A DNA stretch of 36,957 nt from a bacterium. GTDB taxonomy: Bacteria > UBA9089 > JASEGY01. The stretch is taken from NCBI GenBank assembly GCA_040753085.1, contig JBFMHI010000014.1, forward strand, positions 1 through 36,957, in the 5' to 3' direction. Shown piece by piece: positions 1 to 7,357 of the stretch. Every line of letters begins with the position of its first letter. The first letter of the stretch is position 1. The notes under the pieces were generated by a model, which was given only the letters and a program-made list of their open reading frames with translations, was not told where the DNA came from and ran no database searches. A program made the position numbers and the translations under genes.

Positions 1-128
1 GGGTGAAATAGCAAGAGTAATAATATTGCCCGCCAATTTCACCCTCACCCTATCCCTCTCCCATCAAGGGAGAGGGAATTTTGCTTTGTCTCCCAACTAA
101 CTGCTTAACTTAGTTTTGAGCAGTTACC
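1..128 (+). repeat. 119-bp dispersed repeat, copy A
   Basis: Positions 10-128 match 3335-3453 with only about two mismatches. The unit contains a strong hairpin (CCCTCTCCC, five-base loop, GGGAGAGGG) and ends in GAGCAGTTAC, a variant of the GAGTAGTTAC boundary seen on many spacers in this window. Bases 1-10 match 3268-3277, so copy B carries extra sequence (about 57 bases) that copy A lacks. The boundary bases read into the 3' end of the adjacent minus-strand gene and give it its stop codon. Confidence 0.85.
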
Positions 129-427
129 ATAGCAATCACCAGCATGGCGCGGCTTGCCCGCCCGAAGGGCGGAAAACGCAAGCTCTTCACGCGATCTTCG
201 TCCCATCCCGGTGGATAGATAGTGTTTCTCATTGTTTTCCCTTTCGACGACGTCTGCGCCGGTATGCTAATGAGGTTACCTTCTCGGAATGTAGCTATCG
301 ACTTCCGAGCATCTGCCGCAATCTCCTCCCGCCGTATTTCAATCTGACGTTTACGCAAGATTTCTACAAGCATCTCTCGCTGTTCAGGTGGAAGCTGCAA
401 AGCGATTTGGTTAGGCAAAAGTTCCAC
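110..427 (-). pseudogene. Decayed antitoxin-like gene truncated by a repeat
   Basis: A 105-codon frame starts at GTG 24 nt after the PIN toxin stop, so it reads as a third gene of that operon. The first 55 residues are charged and helical (QREMLVEILRKRQIEIRREE, then IAADARKSIATFREGNL) and resemble small antitoxin-like proteins. A second motif at residues 66-81 (MRNTIYPPGWDEDRVK) looks like the start of a different small CopG-like family, which suggests two decayed genes fused in frame. The last residues are encoded by a GC-rich palindromic stretch and then by the 119-bp repeat, whose GTAACTGCTCAAAACTAA supplies the stop. Family assignment is from memory of similar sequences and is tentative; loss of function is inferred. 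Confidence 0.4.
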
Positions 428-451
428 TTCCCCGTCTTCTTTCTTTTCTTC

Positions 452-931
452 TTATGTCTGTGTTCCATAATCAAGGTTTGATCCCAACTTACTCCTTGAA
501 GCATTCAATAACATGGTTTTAAAGGCTTCGGCTTTACAGACATTGACTTTCGGGAACTCCGCGGTTTTCAATATCTGAAAATGTTTATCATTCGTGACCA
601 TATAATCGACATTGCCGGAAATGGCGGCATCAACAAATTTATTGTCATCTGGATCACTGACGATCAGGTGCCACTGGAAATACGGCGTGACTTGTCTGAC
701 ATTGGGTAAGAGTAACAGAATGGCCAGGAGATCTTGAACCACCTGCGAATCATAGCGTGCAGTGATCTGCTCTTCATATTCGGTCAGGATCGCGTTACTG
801 ATAACCAATTCATACGCTCCCTCAAGTAATTGATTGAACAGGAGACGATACGGAGAATGCGATGGCAATGCCCCCAACAAGACATTCGTATCGATGACCA
901 CGGTGAGATTGGTGAGATTATTGTTGCTCAT
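452..931 (-). CDS. PIN-domain toxin of a type II toxin-antitoxin pair
   Basis: A 159-residue PIN-family protein, presumably a metal-dependent ribonuclease. Acidic residues expected of the PIN active site are visible: the Asp in VVIDTNVLLGAL near the N-terminus, the acidic run SDPDDNKFVDAAI near residue 92, and the Asp in VTNDKHF near residue 113. The pattern matches the family usually annotated as a putative toxin-antitoxin toxin component, PIN family (COG1569). Its start overlaps the end of the upstream antitoxin-like gene by 14 nt, the normal arrangement for such pairs. It is intact and of normal length. The RNA target cannot be inferred. Confidence 0.85.
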   Translation of the reverse strand: MSNNNLTNLTVVIDTNVLLGALPSHSPYRLLFNQLLEGAYELVISNAILTEYEEQITARYDSQVVQDLLAILLLLPNVRQVTPYFQWHLIVSDPDDNKFVDAAISGNVDYMVTNDKHFQILKTAEFPKVNVCKAEAFKTMLLNASRSKLGSNLDYGTQT

Positions 932-1175
932 CGTTCACCCATCGCTCCATATCGGCTTCCGTTAACCCCTGTTCTTCCCAAATCTGATCTACTCTGCTGG
1001 TCATCCGATGAGCCAAATAGCGGACCAGCAGTTGCTTGATCTCCACTAATTCTTCCTCAGAGAGTTTCACGGAATACAGTTTCAAGATTTCTAATTGTAA
1101 ATTTGTTAATGGTGTTTGGGGGAATTTCTGTTTCCCTTCAGCACGCCTTCTTATCTTTTGCATATTCTGTTGCAT
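918..1175 (-). CDS. Antitoxin-like partner of the PIN toxin
   Basis: An 85-residue protein. The central segment (TNLQLEILKLYSVKLSEEEL) and the acidic C-terminus containing WEEQGLTEADMERWVNDE resemble the small proteins commonly encoded just upstream of COG1569 PIN toxins. A good ribosome binding site (GAGGAGGTGG) lies about 8 nt upstream of ATG at 1175. It overlaps the toxin by 14 nt, so the two are probably translationally coupled. The leader and ribosome binding site lie in the 3' exon of the group II intron that ends about 30 nt upstream. Antitoxin function is inferred from context. Confidence 0.65.
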   Translation of the reverse strand: MQQNMQKIRRRAEGKQKFPQTPLTNLQLEILKLYSVKLSEEELVEIKQLLVRYLAHRMTSRVDQIWEEQGLTEADMERWVNDEQQ

Positions 1176-1245
1176 CCCAGACCACCTCCTCTTTCTGCCC
1201 GGATGATCGGGTAGGTCAGGGGCCTTTCAGCCCCATTCCCCCCTA

Positions 1246-1280
1246 AGAACTGTACATGGAAGTTTCCCCCCATACAGCTC
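1246..1280 (-). ncRNA. Group II intron domain V
   Basis: The minus strand reads GAGCTGTATGGGGGG, AAAC, then TTCCATGTACAGTTCT. GAGCTGTA pairs with TACAGTTC, a GAAA-like tetraloop closes the stem, and the catalytic AGC is near the 5' strand. Size and sequence are typical of bacterial group II domain V. It appears intact, so the ribozyme core may still work even though the protein is lost. Confidence 0.8.
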
Positions 1281-1287
1281 AAGCATC

Positions 1288-1512
1288 TCAAAGGCAGCCC
1301 TTGTGGGACCGCCCGACTGTGATCCTCTTCACAGCCTTTGCGATACGCATTTGCAGCCTTCTGACTTCTCGTTGAGCTTCCTTCCACTTAATGGAATTCC
1401 ACTTCTCCGAGCCATCTATGAGTGCACCCGCCTTTTGAGCCGTCATTTGCTTCCTCTTCTTCAAAGGTTCTACAAATTCTCTCGCAATGAAACACCAGTT
1501 AGACGTCTGCAC
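1288..1512 (-). pseudogene. Remnant of group II intron reverse transcriptase (RVT_N only)
   Basis: A 74-codon frame inside the intron. Residues from about 36 to 62 (EKWNSIKWKEAQREV, then RRLQMRIAKAVK) match the N-terminal domain of group II intron reverse transcriptases, the W-x-x-I-x-W...V-x-x-LQ-x-RI pattern. The frame ends within about 10 residues of this motif. None of the reverse transcriptase palm motifs (such as YADD), the X/maturase domain or the endonuclease domain is present, and domain V follows almost at once. Roughly 1.2-1.5 kb of coding sequence is therefore missing compared with a full intron-encoded protein of about 400-600 residues. Confidence 0.8.
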
Positions 1513-2093
1513 GCTCTTTCACCAGTTGCCGAAAGTGGCGTTGAGCCATATTTCATGCCCTATCTTTTGGCTTTCCCAAAAGCATTCACTTCTTCCAACC
1601 TCTCCCTCCCGTCTCTCCATGGGCGGGCCTTGCGGTTTTCGCTTGCCTGGCCTTGCGCCAGGCAAAGGACGGGGTTACTACGTTCCTCACAGTTGATCCT
1701 TTGGATGACTTAGGTGCGTCCTCTACGCCGATGGTTCTACAGTTCCGTGCAGGCAGTTAGAAGACCTGCATCCTGACCATAACCACTGACTCAGGGCAAT
1801 GGCCTTATACCTAATTAATCCTCGTAGGTACGTCACTCTTTGACGACGCTTACAGACATTCAATTAGTTTCACTATATCATCCGTCCCTAGCCCTTAACG
1901 GAGGAGGATTCTCCGAGGGGTTCTCCTGTTGCCATTTGAACCCAATTCGGTACGTTGTCCACAGGGCTTCGCACCCCGTCATCAGCGCAACGGTAGCACG
2001 CCTGTGTAGGGACCGGCAGGAACATGCCGGGTACTCCAGGTCTTACCTGAGTACACTCAACTGTGCGACATCGTATCGCACCCTAACTCCGAT

Positions 2094-3101
2094 TTATTGA
2101 GAAGATACCTCCCGCAGATATTTAGCCGCCTCCTCAGGTGGAGTAGGGTTGATGTAAAAGCCGGAGCCCCATTCGAAACCAGCTACATTGACTAAACGGG
2201 GGATGATCTCAATATGCCAGTGATAATCTTCCAGATCATGGGGCAAGGAAAGAGGAGTGGTATGAAGCATATAATTATAAGGTGGTCCATCCAGGACATC
2301 TCGCATTCTTATCAATACTCCCCGCAATATTCGAGGCAGAGAACTCATGTCCTCCGAATTAATCTTATCAAAGTGCGGCTTGTGCTGCTTAGGGATAATA
2401 CAGACTTCAAAGGGAAACCGGGAGGCATAAGGACAGAAGGCGAGAAAATGCTCATCCTGGTCAATAATTCTGGCCTCATCGCGTATTTCTTGTCGGACTA
2501 TATCGCAATAAACACATCGCTCCTTGTACTCAAAATAGGTCCGTGATCCCCGCAGCTTTTCCTTAACTCTTTTAGGAACGATAGGGGTGGCAATAAGTTG
2601 TGAATGGGGATGCCTCAGGGATGCCCCGGCTACTTCCCCCTCATTTTTAAAGATTAAGATATATTTGAAGCGTGGGTCACGCTTCAGGTCAATTATTCTT
2701 GATTTATATGCCCAGATAGTCTGGGCTACTTCTGCTTCAGAGAGTTCAGCCATGGTGCGATTATGATCCGGCGAGTCAATAATTACCTCATGGGCGCCAA
2801 CTCCATTCATCTGATCATACATCCCTATGCCTTCACGATCTAAATCACCCTCTATCTGAAGGGCCGGAAACTTATTGGGCACTACCCGTAGGGTCCAACC
2901 AGGGGTGTTCGGTTTTCTTCCGTTTTCAGGCAAAGCCAAGATCTCCGGTGGGGTTTTATCTTCATTTCCAGGACAAAATGGGCAGGAATTCGAACTAGGC
3001 GTTGATTTCGTCTTTTCCGCAAAATCTTTTGGCCTTTTGGCCCTTTCTACCGCAATAATTATCCATCGTCCAATAATGGGGTCTTTTCGTAATTCTGGCA
3101 T
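2094..3101 (-). CDS. galT: Galactose-1-phosphate uridylyltransferase
   Basis: Transfers UMP between UDP-glucose and galactose-1-phosphate in the Leloir pathway. At 335 residues it is normal for the family. Visible motifs are a zinc-binding CPFCPGNED near residue 40, GAHEVIIDSPDHN near residue 103, the active-site His-Pro-His in RHPHSQLIATP near residue 163, a second CVYCDI pair near residue 196, and HWHIEIIPRL near residue 292. A ribosome binding site (AGGAG) precedes the ATG. It lies after ptsI on the same strand but behind 430 nt of repeats, so co-transcription is uncertain. A degenerate group II intron begins 12 nt past its stop. With glgA elsewhere in the window it points to hexose/glycogen metabolism. 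Confidence 0.95.
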   Translation of the reverse strand: MPELRKDPIIGRWIIIAVERAKRPKDFAEKTKSTPSSNSCPFCPGNEDKTPPEILALPENGRKPNTPGWTLRVVPNKFPALQIEGDLDREGIGMYDQMNGVGAHEVIIDSPDHNRTMAELSEAEVAQTIWAYKSRIIDLKRDPRFKYILIFKNEGEVAGASLRHPHSQLIATPIVPKRVKEKLRGSRTYFEYKERCVYCDIVRQEIRDEARIIDQDEHFLAFCPYASRFPFEVCIIPKQHKPHFDKINSEDMSSLPRILRGVLIRMRDVLDGPPYNYMLHTTPLSLPHDLEDYHWHIEIIPRLVNVAGFEWGSGFYINPTPPEEAAKYLREVSSQ

Positions 3102-3237
3102 CTTATCTTACTCCTGGAGTAACTTAGACTGTACCTACTCAAAATCAAGTTAAAAAAGTAAGCTCATTACAGATTATAGTGCTATGTGTTAAGTTTCATC
3201 TCCTTTTGTACCGACGACAGCGTTGGCATAAAAGCTT

Positions 3238-3453
3238 CCCCTCCCTTGATGGGATGGGTTAGGGGAGGGTGAAATAAACAACCCTCTCTTATTGTTGCTA
3301 ATACCCCATCTATATTTCTTAATATAAGGTTTTTAGCAAGAGTAATAATATTGCCCGCCCATTTCACCCTCACCCTATCCCTCTCCCATCAAGGGAGAGG
3401 GAATTTTGCTTTGTCTCCCAACTAACTGCTTAACTTAGTTTTGAGTAGTTACC
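3238..3453 (+). repeat. 119-bp dispersed repeat, copy B, in a larger palindromic unit
   Basis: Positions 3335-3453 repeat 10-128 almost exactly. Upstream, 3238-3277 (CCCCTCCCTTGATGGG through GGAGGGTGAAATA) is roughly the reverse complement of the copy's core (ATTTCACCCTCACCC through GGGAGAGGG), so the whole unit is an imperfect palindrome like a MITE. It ends GAGTAGTTAC. This and the next repeat fill most of the 429-nt gap between ptsI and galT; 3102-3237 holds the galT leader and a TATAAT-like hexamer at 3173-3178 without a convincing -35. No gene is seen in the gap. Confidence 0.8.
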
Positions 3454-3534
3454 TTAGACTGAAGGCTGAAGTCAGTCTATCCATCTGAGTAGCCTTCAGC
3501 CTTCCGCCTTCAGCCTATCTAACTGAGTAGTTAC
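3454..3534 (+). repeat. GGCTGAA-type heptamer inverted repeat
   Basis: Contains CTGAAGGCTGAAG on one side and CTTCAGCCTTCCGCCTTCAG on the other, so the plus strand can fold back on itself. It ends CTGAGTAGTTAC. Read on the minus strand, the element begins GTAACTACTCAG, and the TAA within those bases is the ptsI stop codon. The element therefore abuts, and probably supplies, the end of ptsI. Confidence 0.75.
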
Positions 3535-5294
3535 TTCTTCGTCATGTCGATGATATGTCCGAATCGGGCTGATAACCGGTCTCTCATTAACTCTTCGACT
3601 TCGTCAGCTTCAGACAAGGTAAAGGCCTGTTGAGCTAATTCCTTAGCTTCGCCAAGCGTAGTGGAGCGAATGATCTCCTTGATCTCAGGGATACTCACTC
3701 CACTCATAGAGAACTCGTCCAATCCCAGGCCAAGCAGCAAGACAGTAAAGAGGGGATTACTGGCCATCTCTCCGCACATCCCGACCCATTTGCCTTCCCG
3801 GTGAGCCGCCTCAATTGTCTCTTTAAGCAGGCGGAGGATAGCCGGATGAGAAGGCCGGTAAAGATAGGCAAGTTGTTCATTGCCCCGATCAACCGCCAGG
3901 GTATATTGGATCAGGTCATTGGTTCCGATGCTGAAAAAATCAACCTCTTTGGCTAATATATCAGCCATCATAGCGGCTGAAGGGGTTTCAATCATAATAC
4001 CCAATTCAATTTTTTCATCAAAAAGAATCCTTCTGCCTTCGAGTTCTTTCATAACGTCAGCCAAAATAGCCTTGGTTTTCCTTACTTCCTCGACATTGGA
4101 TATCATAGGGATCATGAGCTTGACTTTCCCATACTTGCTGGTCATAAGGATAGCCCGAAGCTGGGTCTTAAAGATCTCCGGGTGCTGGAGGCACAGGCGG
4201 ATGGCTCGAAGCCCCAAAAAGGGGTTGCTTTCAATCTGTCCCCCTGTTTCTTCTAAGTGATAAGGGAGCTTGTCTCCTCCCAGGTCCAGGGTTCGAAAGA
4301 TCACCGGATAAGGGGAGATGGTTTCAACGGCCTCCTGATAGGTCTTAAATAACTCCTCTTCTGAGGGGAGTTCATTTCGGTTAAGGTAGAGAAACTCGGT
4401 GCGATATAGTCCGATCCCTTCCGCCCCATGTTCTTTAGCCAGGCTAACTTCTTCGATAAGCTCTACATTGGCGGCTATCTCCACACGGTATCTGTCCTGA
4501 GTTTGAGCCGGTAAATCCTTTAATTTAGCCAGGCCGGCCTCAAAGGCCTCAAATTCGCGCTTCCTTTGAGTATATTCTTCCAGCTTAGTCTGGCTTGGGT
4601 TGGCCACTATTATCCCCCTCAGCCCATCAACGATCAGCGTATCTCCATCTTTGACCTGAAGGGTGGCGTTGGAGAGGCCAACTACCGCCGGTATCTCTAA
4701 GGCACGAGCTAAAATAGCCGTATGAGAAGTCGGCCCGCCCCCCTCAGTGACAAAAGCCACTACTTTAGATTTATCTATTTGAGCCGTATCAGAAGGGGTA
4801 AGGTTATGGGCAACGATCACGCTGCCCGGTTCTATTTCCTCTAAGCCTAACCTCTTTCTCTCAACCAGATTGTATAGGATTTTCTTCCCTATATCATAAA
4901 TATCAATCGCCCTTTCCCGGATATATTCATCCTCTAAGTCCTCGAAATTCTTGCTCAACACCTCCAGGACTTCCCACAGGGCATATTCCACATTCTTATG
5001 TTCATCCTTTATCTTTTTAGTTACTTCAATAATGAGAAAAGGGTCTTCCAAAAGGAGCAAATGAGCGCTAAAGATATCGGCATACTCTTTAGACATTCCA
5101 TTGGCCACATTATCTCTAATCCTGGTAATCTCTCCCTTAGCCTTGGCCACGGCTTCCTTAAATTGGGCTATTTCAGCCGCCACATTCTCCTCAGATATCT
5201 GGTGCCGTCTGACCTTAAATTTTTCCACTTCATAAAGGAAGGCCTGGCCAAAAACGATTCCTGGTGAAGCCGCAATACCTGATAAGGTAATCAT
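3531..5294 (-). CDS. ptsI: Phosphoenolpyruvate-protein phosphotransferase, PTS enzyme I
   Basis: Takes phosphate from PEP and passes it to HPr in the cytoplasm, the first step of the sugar phosphotransferase system. At 587 residues it is of family length. The phosphohistidine is His191 in GGGPTSHTAILARALEIPAV. The PEP-binding C-terminal barrel shows FRTLDLGGDK, the substrate-loop region IETPSAAMMAD, and the active-site Cys in GMCGEMASNP near residue 505. Its ATG overlaps the HPr stop (ATGA), so the two are translationally coupled. Its stop codon is contributed by a repeat boundary (see 3454-3534). It follows the IID-HPr genes in the PTS cluster. Confidence 0.97.
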   Translation of the reverse strand: MITLSGIAASPGIVFGQAFLYEVEKFKVRRHQISEENVAAEIAQFKEAVAKAKGEITRIRDNVANGMSKEYADIFSAHLLLLEDPFLIIEVTKKIKDEHKNVEYALWEVLEVLSKNFEDLEDEYIRERAIDIYDIGKKILYNLVERKRLGLEEIEPGSVIVAHNLTPSDTAQIDKSKVVAFVTEGGGPTSHTAILARALEIPAVVGLSNATLQVKDGDTLIVDGLRGIIVANPSQTKLEEYTQRKREFEAFEAGLAKLKDLPAQTQDRYRVEIAANVELIEEVSLAKEHGAEGIGLYRTEFLYLNRNELPSEEELFKTYQEAVETISPYPVIFRTLDLGGDKLPYHLEETGGQIESNPFLGLRAIRLCLQHPEIFKTQLRAILMTSKYGKVKLMIPMISNVEEVRKTKAILADVMKELEGRRILFDEKIELGIMIETPSAAMMADILAKEVDFFSIGTNDLIQYTLAVDRGNEQLAYLYRPSHPAILRLLKETIEAAHREGKWVGMCGEMASNPLFTVLLLGLGLDEFSMSGVSIPEIKEIIRSTTLGEAKELAQQAFTLSEADEVEELMRDRLSARFGHIIDMTKK

Positions 5295-5593
5295 TCTTCC
5301 TCCCCAAACTTGTGAGCGATCAATTCACTGAGTTCGTTAATCATTTGCTCGGCATCGGTTCCTTCAGCCTTGATTATCAAGGATGACCCACGGGTAGCCG
5401 CCAGCATCAGTACCCCCATAATGCTTTTCCCATTGACCCAGGTGGAATTGCCTTTTTTCTTCAAGACAATCTCAGCCTCAAACTTATTGGCTGTCTGGAC
5501 CAATACGGCTGCGGCACGGGCATGAAGTCCCAATTTATTAGTGAGAGTTACTGTTTCCTTGACGATTTTTCGCTCTACCACGCTCACCCTCAT
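5291..5593 (-). CDS. ptsH: Phosphocarrier protein HPr
   Basis: A small PTS phosphocarrier. The phosphohistidine lies in NKLGLHARAAA (the usual Pro after HAR is Ala). The regulatory serine region NGKSIMGVLMLA is present, so phosphorylation by an HPr kinase is possible, although no hprK is in this window. The frame stays open to 5677, but the extra 28 codons are a translation of the CGCGAAT repeat, so the first ATG after the repeat (5593) is taken as the upper limit. Canonical spacing (His15) would put the start a few codons further in, where a GTG follows an AGGGTG sequence; the exact start is unsettled. It overlaps ptsI by ATGA. Confidence 0.93.
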   Translation of the reverse strand: MRVSVVERKIVKETVTLTNKLGLHARAAAVLVQTANKFEAEIVLKKKGNSTWVNGKSIMGVLMLAATRGSSLIIKAEGTDAEQMINELSELIAHKFGEEE

Positions 5594-5595
5594 AT

Positions 5596-5694
5596 TTGCG
5601 AATCTCGAATCTCGAATCTCGAATTGCGAATCGCGAATCTTAAATTGCGAATTAAAAAATAGATTCGCGATTCGCAATTCGCAATTCGCGATTA
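5596..5694 (-). repeat. CGCGAAT-type heptamer hairpin between PTS IID and HPr
   Basis: On the minus strand: TTAATCGCGAATTGCGAAT..., a central CTATTTTTTAATTCGC, then the inverted array down to the HPr start. The left edge TTAATCGCG includes the TAA stop of the IID gene, and the right edge touches the HPr ATG, so the element exactly fills the spacer. The same architecture and central loop recur at 7314-7928 (interrupted), 26321-26418 and 36602-36704. Confidence 0.85.
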
Positions 5695-6441
5695 AAGAAA
5701 TCCTCCTAAGATACTGGCGCCCACCATCAAGCCAAAGATATTAGCCGGGCTAAGTCCTTTATGAATACCCCAGGCAATACTGAGAACTATTAAGGCCGAA
5801 ATACATTTAACTTCTATGCCTTGGGCCAAGCTTACGGTCTCAATCCCCAGGCCATGCATTTCGGTTAAACCGCCTATCACCCCTCCAACCAGGACCAGCG
5901 CCACAATCTTAAGATAAGGTAAAATATTTGAGGCAGTCAGGCGTTTGATAAGGTGAAGTAATTCCTCTTCTCTCAAGGTGTATCCGCCTTTTATCCCCCA
6001 ATATCTTAATGGTATTTGCAGACTGTTATAAAGTAACAGGAAAAGAACCGGGCCTAATATATTTCCATTCCAGGCCAATATGACTCCCAAAAAGGCGGTT
6101 AACGGCCGCCAGGTGGCCCAAAATAGATTGTCACCCACCACCGCCAGGGGACCCATCATACTTGTCTTAAGAGTAGATATCTCTTCCGGTGTAATCCCTT
6201 CTTCTCCCCTGGCCAATGCTTTTTCCTTAGCTATAGTTAAACCAATAATAGGTCCGGCCAGATAAGGGTTAGTATTGAAAAATCTTAGATGTCGGGACAG
6301 GGCCTCCTTTCGGGCCTCCTGATCAGAATAAAACCTTCTGATAGCAGGCAGAAGGATATAAGTAAAGCCAATGCTCAGCATAGATTCAAAGTTCCAGACC
6401 GCCTGGATAAAAAAAGACCGAAGAAAGGTTCTTATTATCAT
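5692..6441 (-). CDS. PTS mannose/sorbose-family IID subunit
   Basis: A membrane component of a mannose-type PTS permease, partner of IIC. At 249 residues it is slightly short compared with ManZ-type proteins. Typical features are the N-terminal RTFLRSFFIQAVWNFESM, then GPIIGLTIAKEKAL, the strongly conserved LKTSMMGPLAVVGDNLFWATWRP-type block near residues 90-112, and C-terminal hydrophobic segments with SPANIFGLMVGASILGG. The AGGGAAAC sequence upstream of ATG is an acceptable ribosome binding site. It follows IIC by about 34 nt and precedes HPr across a repeat. The sugar transported cannot be told from the sequence. Confidence 0.93.
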   Translation of the reverse strand: MIIRTFLRSFFIQAVWNFESMLSIGFTYILLPAIRRFYSDQEARKEALSRHLRFFNTNPYLAGPIIGLTIAKEKALARGEEGITPEEISTLKTSMMGPLAVVGDNLFWATWRPLTAFLGVILAWNGNILGPVLFLLLYNSLQIPLRYWGIKGGYTLREEELLHLIKRLTASNILPYLKIVALVLVGGVIGGLTEMHGLGIETVSLAQGIEVKCISALIVLSIAWGIHKGLSPANIFGLMVGASILGGFL

Positions 6442-6475
6442 TTGGTTTCCCTAATCCTGATGGTTGGGTAAAAAG

Positions 6476-7294
6476 TCAAATCTTGGCTTTTGTTCCCTTG
6501 GGACTTTTTGCCCGAGCATCAATCCTTAAGTAAACCAGAAGAATTGTCGTAAATAAAATCAGCCACCAAAGAAGAGGAATATCCCAAAGGCTGATTACTA
6601 AGATACTCAGAAGAAAACTTATTCCTAAGTAAATCCAATTAGTAGCATTCAAAAAATTTTCGGTGATTACCCCCAAGCCGAGTAAAGGTAAAAGATATTT
6701 AAGGGTAGTCAACCCATTTTTTACTTCGAGAGGCAGCATATCGGCCGCCAAATTGATCGCCTTAGTTCCTGCCAAGACTATGGTTATACATGTAAAAAAG
6801 GTTATCAAAAAGGAAAGAAACAGGGAGCCAGCTACAACCAACTCTATCCCCCCAGCCTTGCCTTCTTGGGCAAAATGAATGGCCTGGTGGAGGAACCTCT
6901 GGTTGATGATTTTTCTTTCTAAGGTGTCTAAGTGGCGGGCCATGATTCCCACGCCTACGGCAAAAATGATAGATAAAGCGAAAATTACATTGAGATCTCC
7001 CTGGGACAATAAAGCTAACGAGACACCGGTTATACCTGCTAAGGTAGAATTGGGGGGGATGCTGCCGCCTACAGGCAAGGTGGCTATCCAAATAAGTTCC
7101 AGTAAGGCCCCTATCCCAAGTCCGACGAAAAACCCCTGAGAAAAATCCTTCAGGATAATCCCCAGCATCGCCCCGGTTATAGAAGATGAGACCAGGGGAC
7201 GAGAAACCATTGTTTGTCCGGCCAGGGTGGTATCCAGATTTAACACCCCTCCGACTGCTCCAACCAACAAGGCCTCGGTTAAGATCTTACCCAC
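6476..7294 (-). CDS. PTS mannose/sorbose-family IIC subunit
   Basis: An integral membrane sugar-translocating subunit of 272 residues with about seven to eight hydrophobic segments. Conserved features include LDTTLAGQTMVSRPLV near residue 20, GLGIGALLELIWIATLPVGG near residue 56, PNSTLAGITGVSLALL near residue 81, and a charged stretch MARHLDTLERKIINQRFLH near residue 118. The C-terminus ends in a basic tail (DARAKSPKGTKAKI). The reading starts at GTG with AAAGGGGGGT directly upstream; spacing is tight, so the start may lie a few codons further in. A 641-nt repeat-filled gap separates it from IIB, unusual inside a PTS operon. Confidence 0.93.
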   Translation of the reverse strand: MGKILTEALLVGAVGGVLNLDTTLAGQTMVSRPLVSSSITGAMLGIILKDFSQGFFVGLGIGALLELIWIATLPVGGSIPPNSTLAGITGVSLALLSQGDLNVIFALSIIFAVGVGIMARHLDTLERKIINQRFLHQAIHFAQEGKAGGIELVVAGSLFLSFLITFFTCITIVLAGTKAINLAADMLPLEVKNGLTTLKYLLPLLGLGVITENFLNATNWIYLGISFLLSILVISLWDIPLLWWLILFTTILLVYLRIDARAKSPKGTKAKI

Positions 7295-7313
7295 CCCCCT
7301 TTGAATTACGTGT

Positions 7314-7352
7314 TAATCGCGAATCGCGAATCGCGAATCTATTTCTTAATTC
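7314..7352 (+). repeat. Left arm of a CGCGAAT-type hairpin, interrupted by an insertion
   Basis: Reads TTAATCGCGAATCGCG, further CGAAT units, then CTATTTCTTAATTC, i.e. the left arm and half of the loop. The right arm resumes at 7900. Removing 7353-7899 plus one copy of TAATTC restores the consensus element seen elsewhere in the window. Confidence 0.8.
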
Positions 7353-7357
7353 CAGAC

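Larger units (their letters stand above)
1206..2081 (-). mobile_element. Group II intron with deleted reverse transcriptase
   Basis: An 876-nt element on the minus strand. It begins GTGCGATACG at 2081, the GUGCG-type 5' end of bacterial group II introns, and ends CCTACCCGAT at 1206. A canonical domain V hairpin is at 1246-1280, followed by a domain VI-like stem (GGGGCTGAAAGGCCCC). About 570 nt of structured sequence precede the only open frame, matching domains I-III. That frame holds just the N-terminal RVT_N segment of the intron-encoded protein, so the reverse transcriptase, maturase and endonuclease parts are gone. The element sits 12 nt downstream of the galT stop codon on the same strand. 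It cannot move by itself; splicing would need a maturase from elsewhere. Confidence 0.85.

Noticed and set aside
3182-3373. 63-codon minus-strand frame between galT and ptsI
   Set aside because: It lies wholly in the palindromic repeat region and has no family resemblance.
5594-5677. N-terminal extension of HPr of 28 codons
   Set aside because: It is a translation of the CGCGAAT repeat (IRDSQFEIRDSRF pattern). HPr family length and the His position favour a later start.
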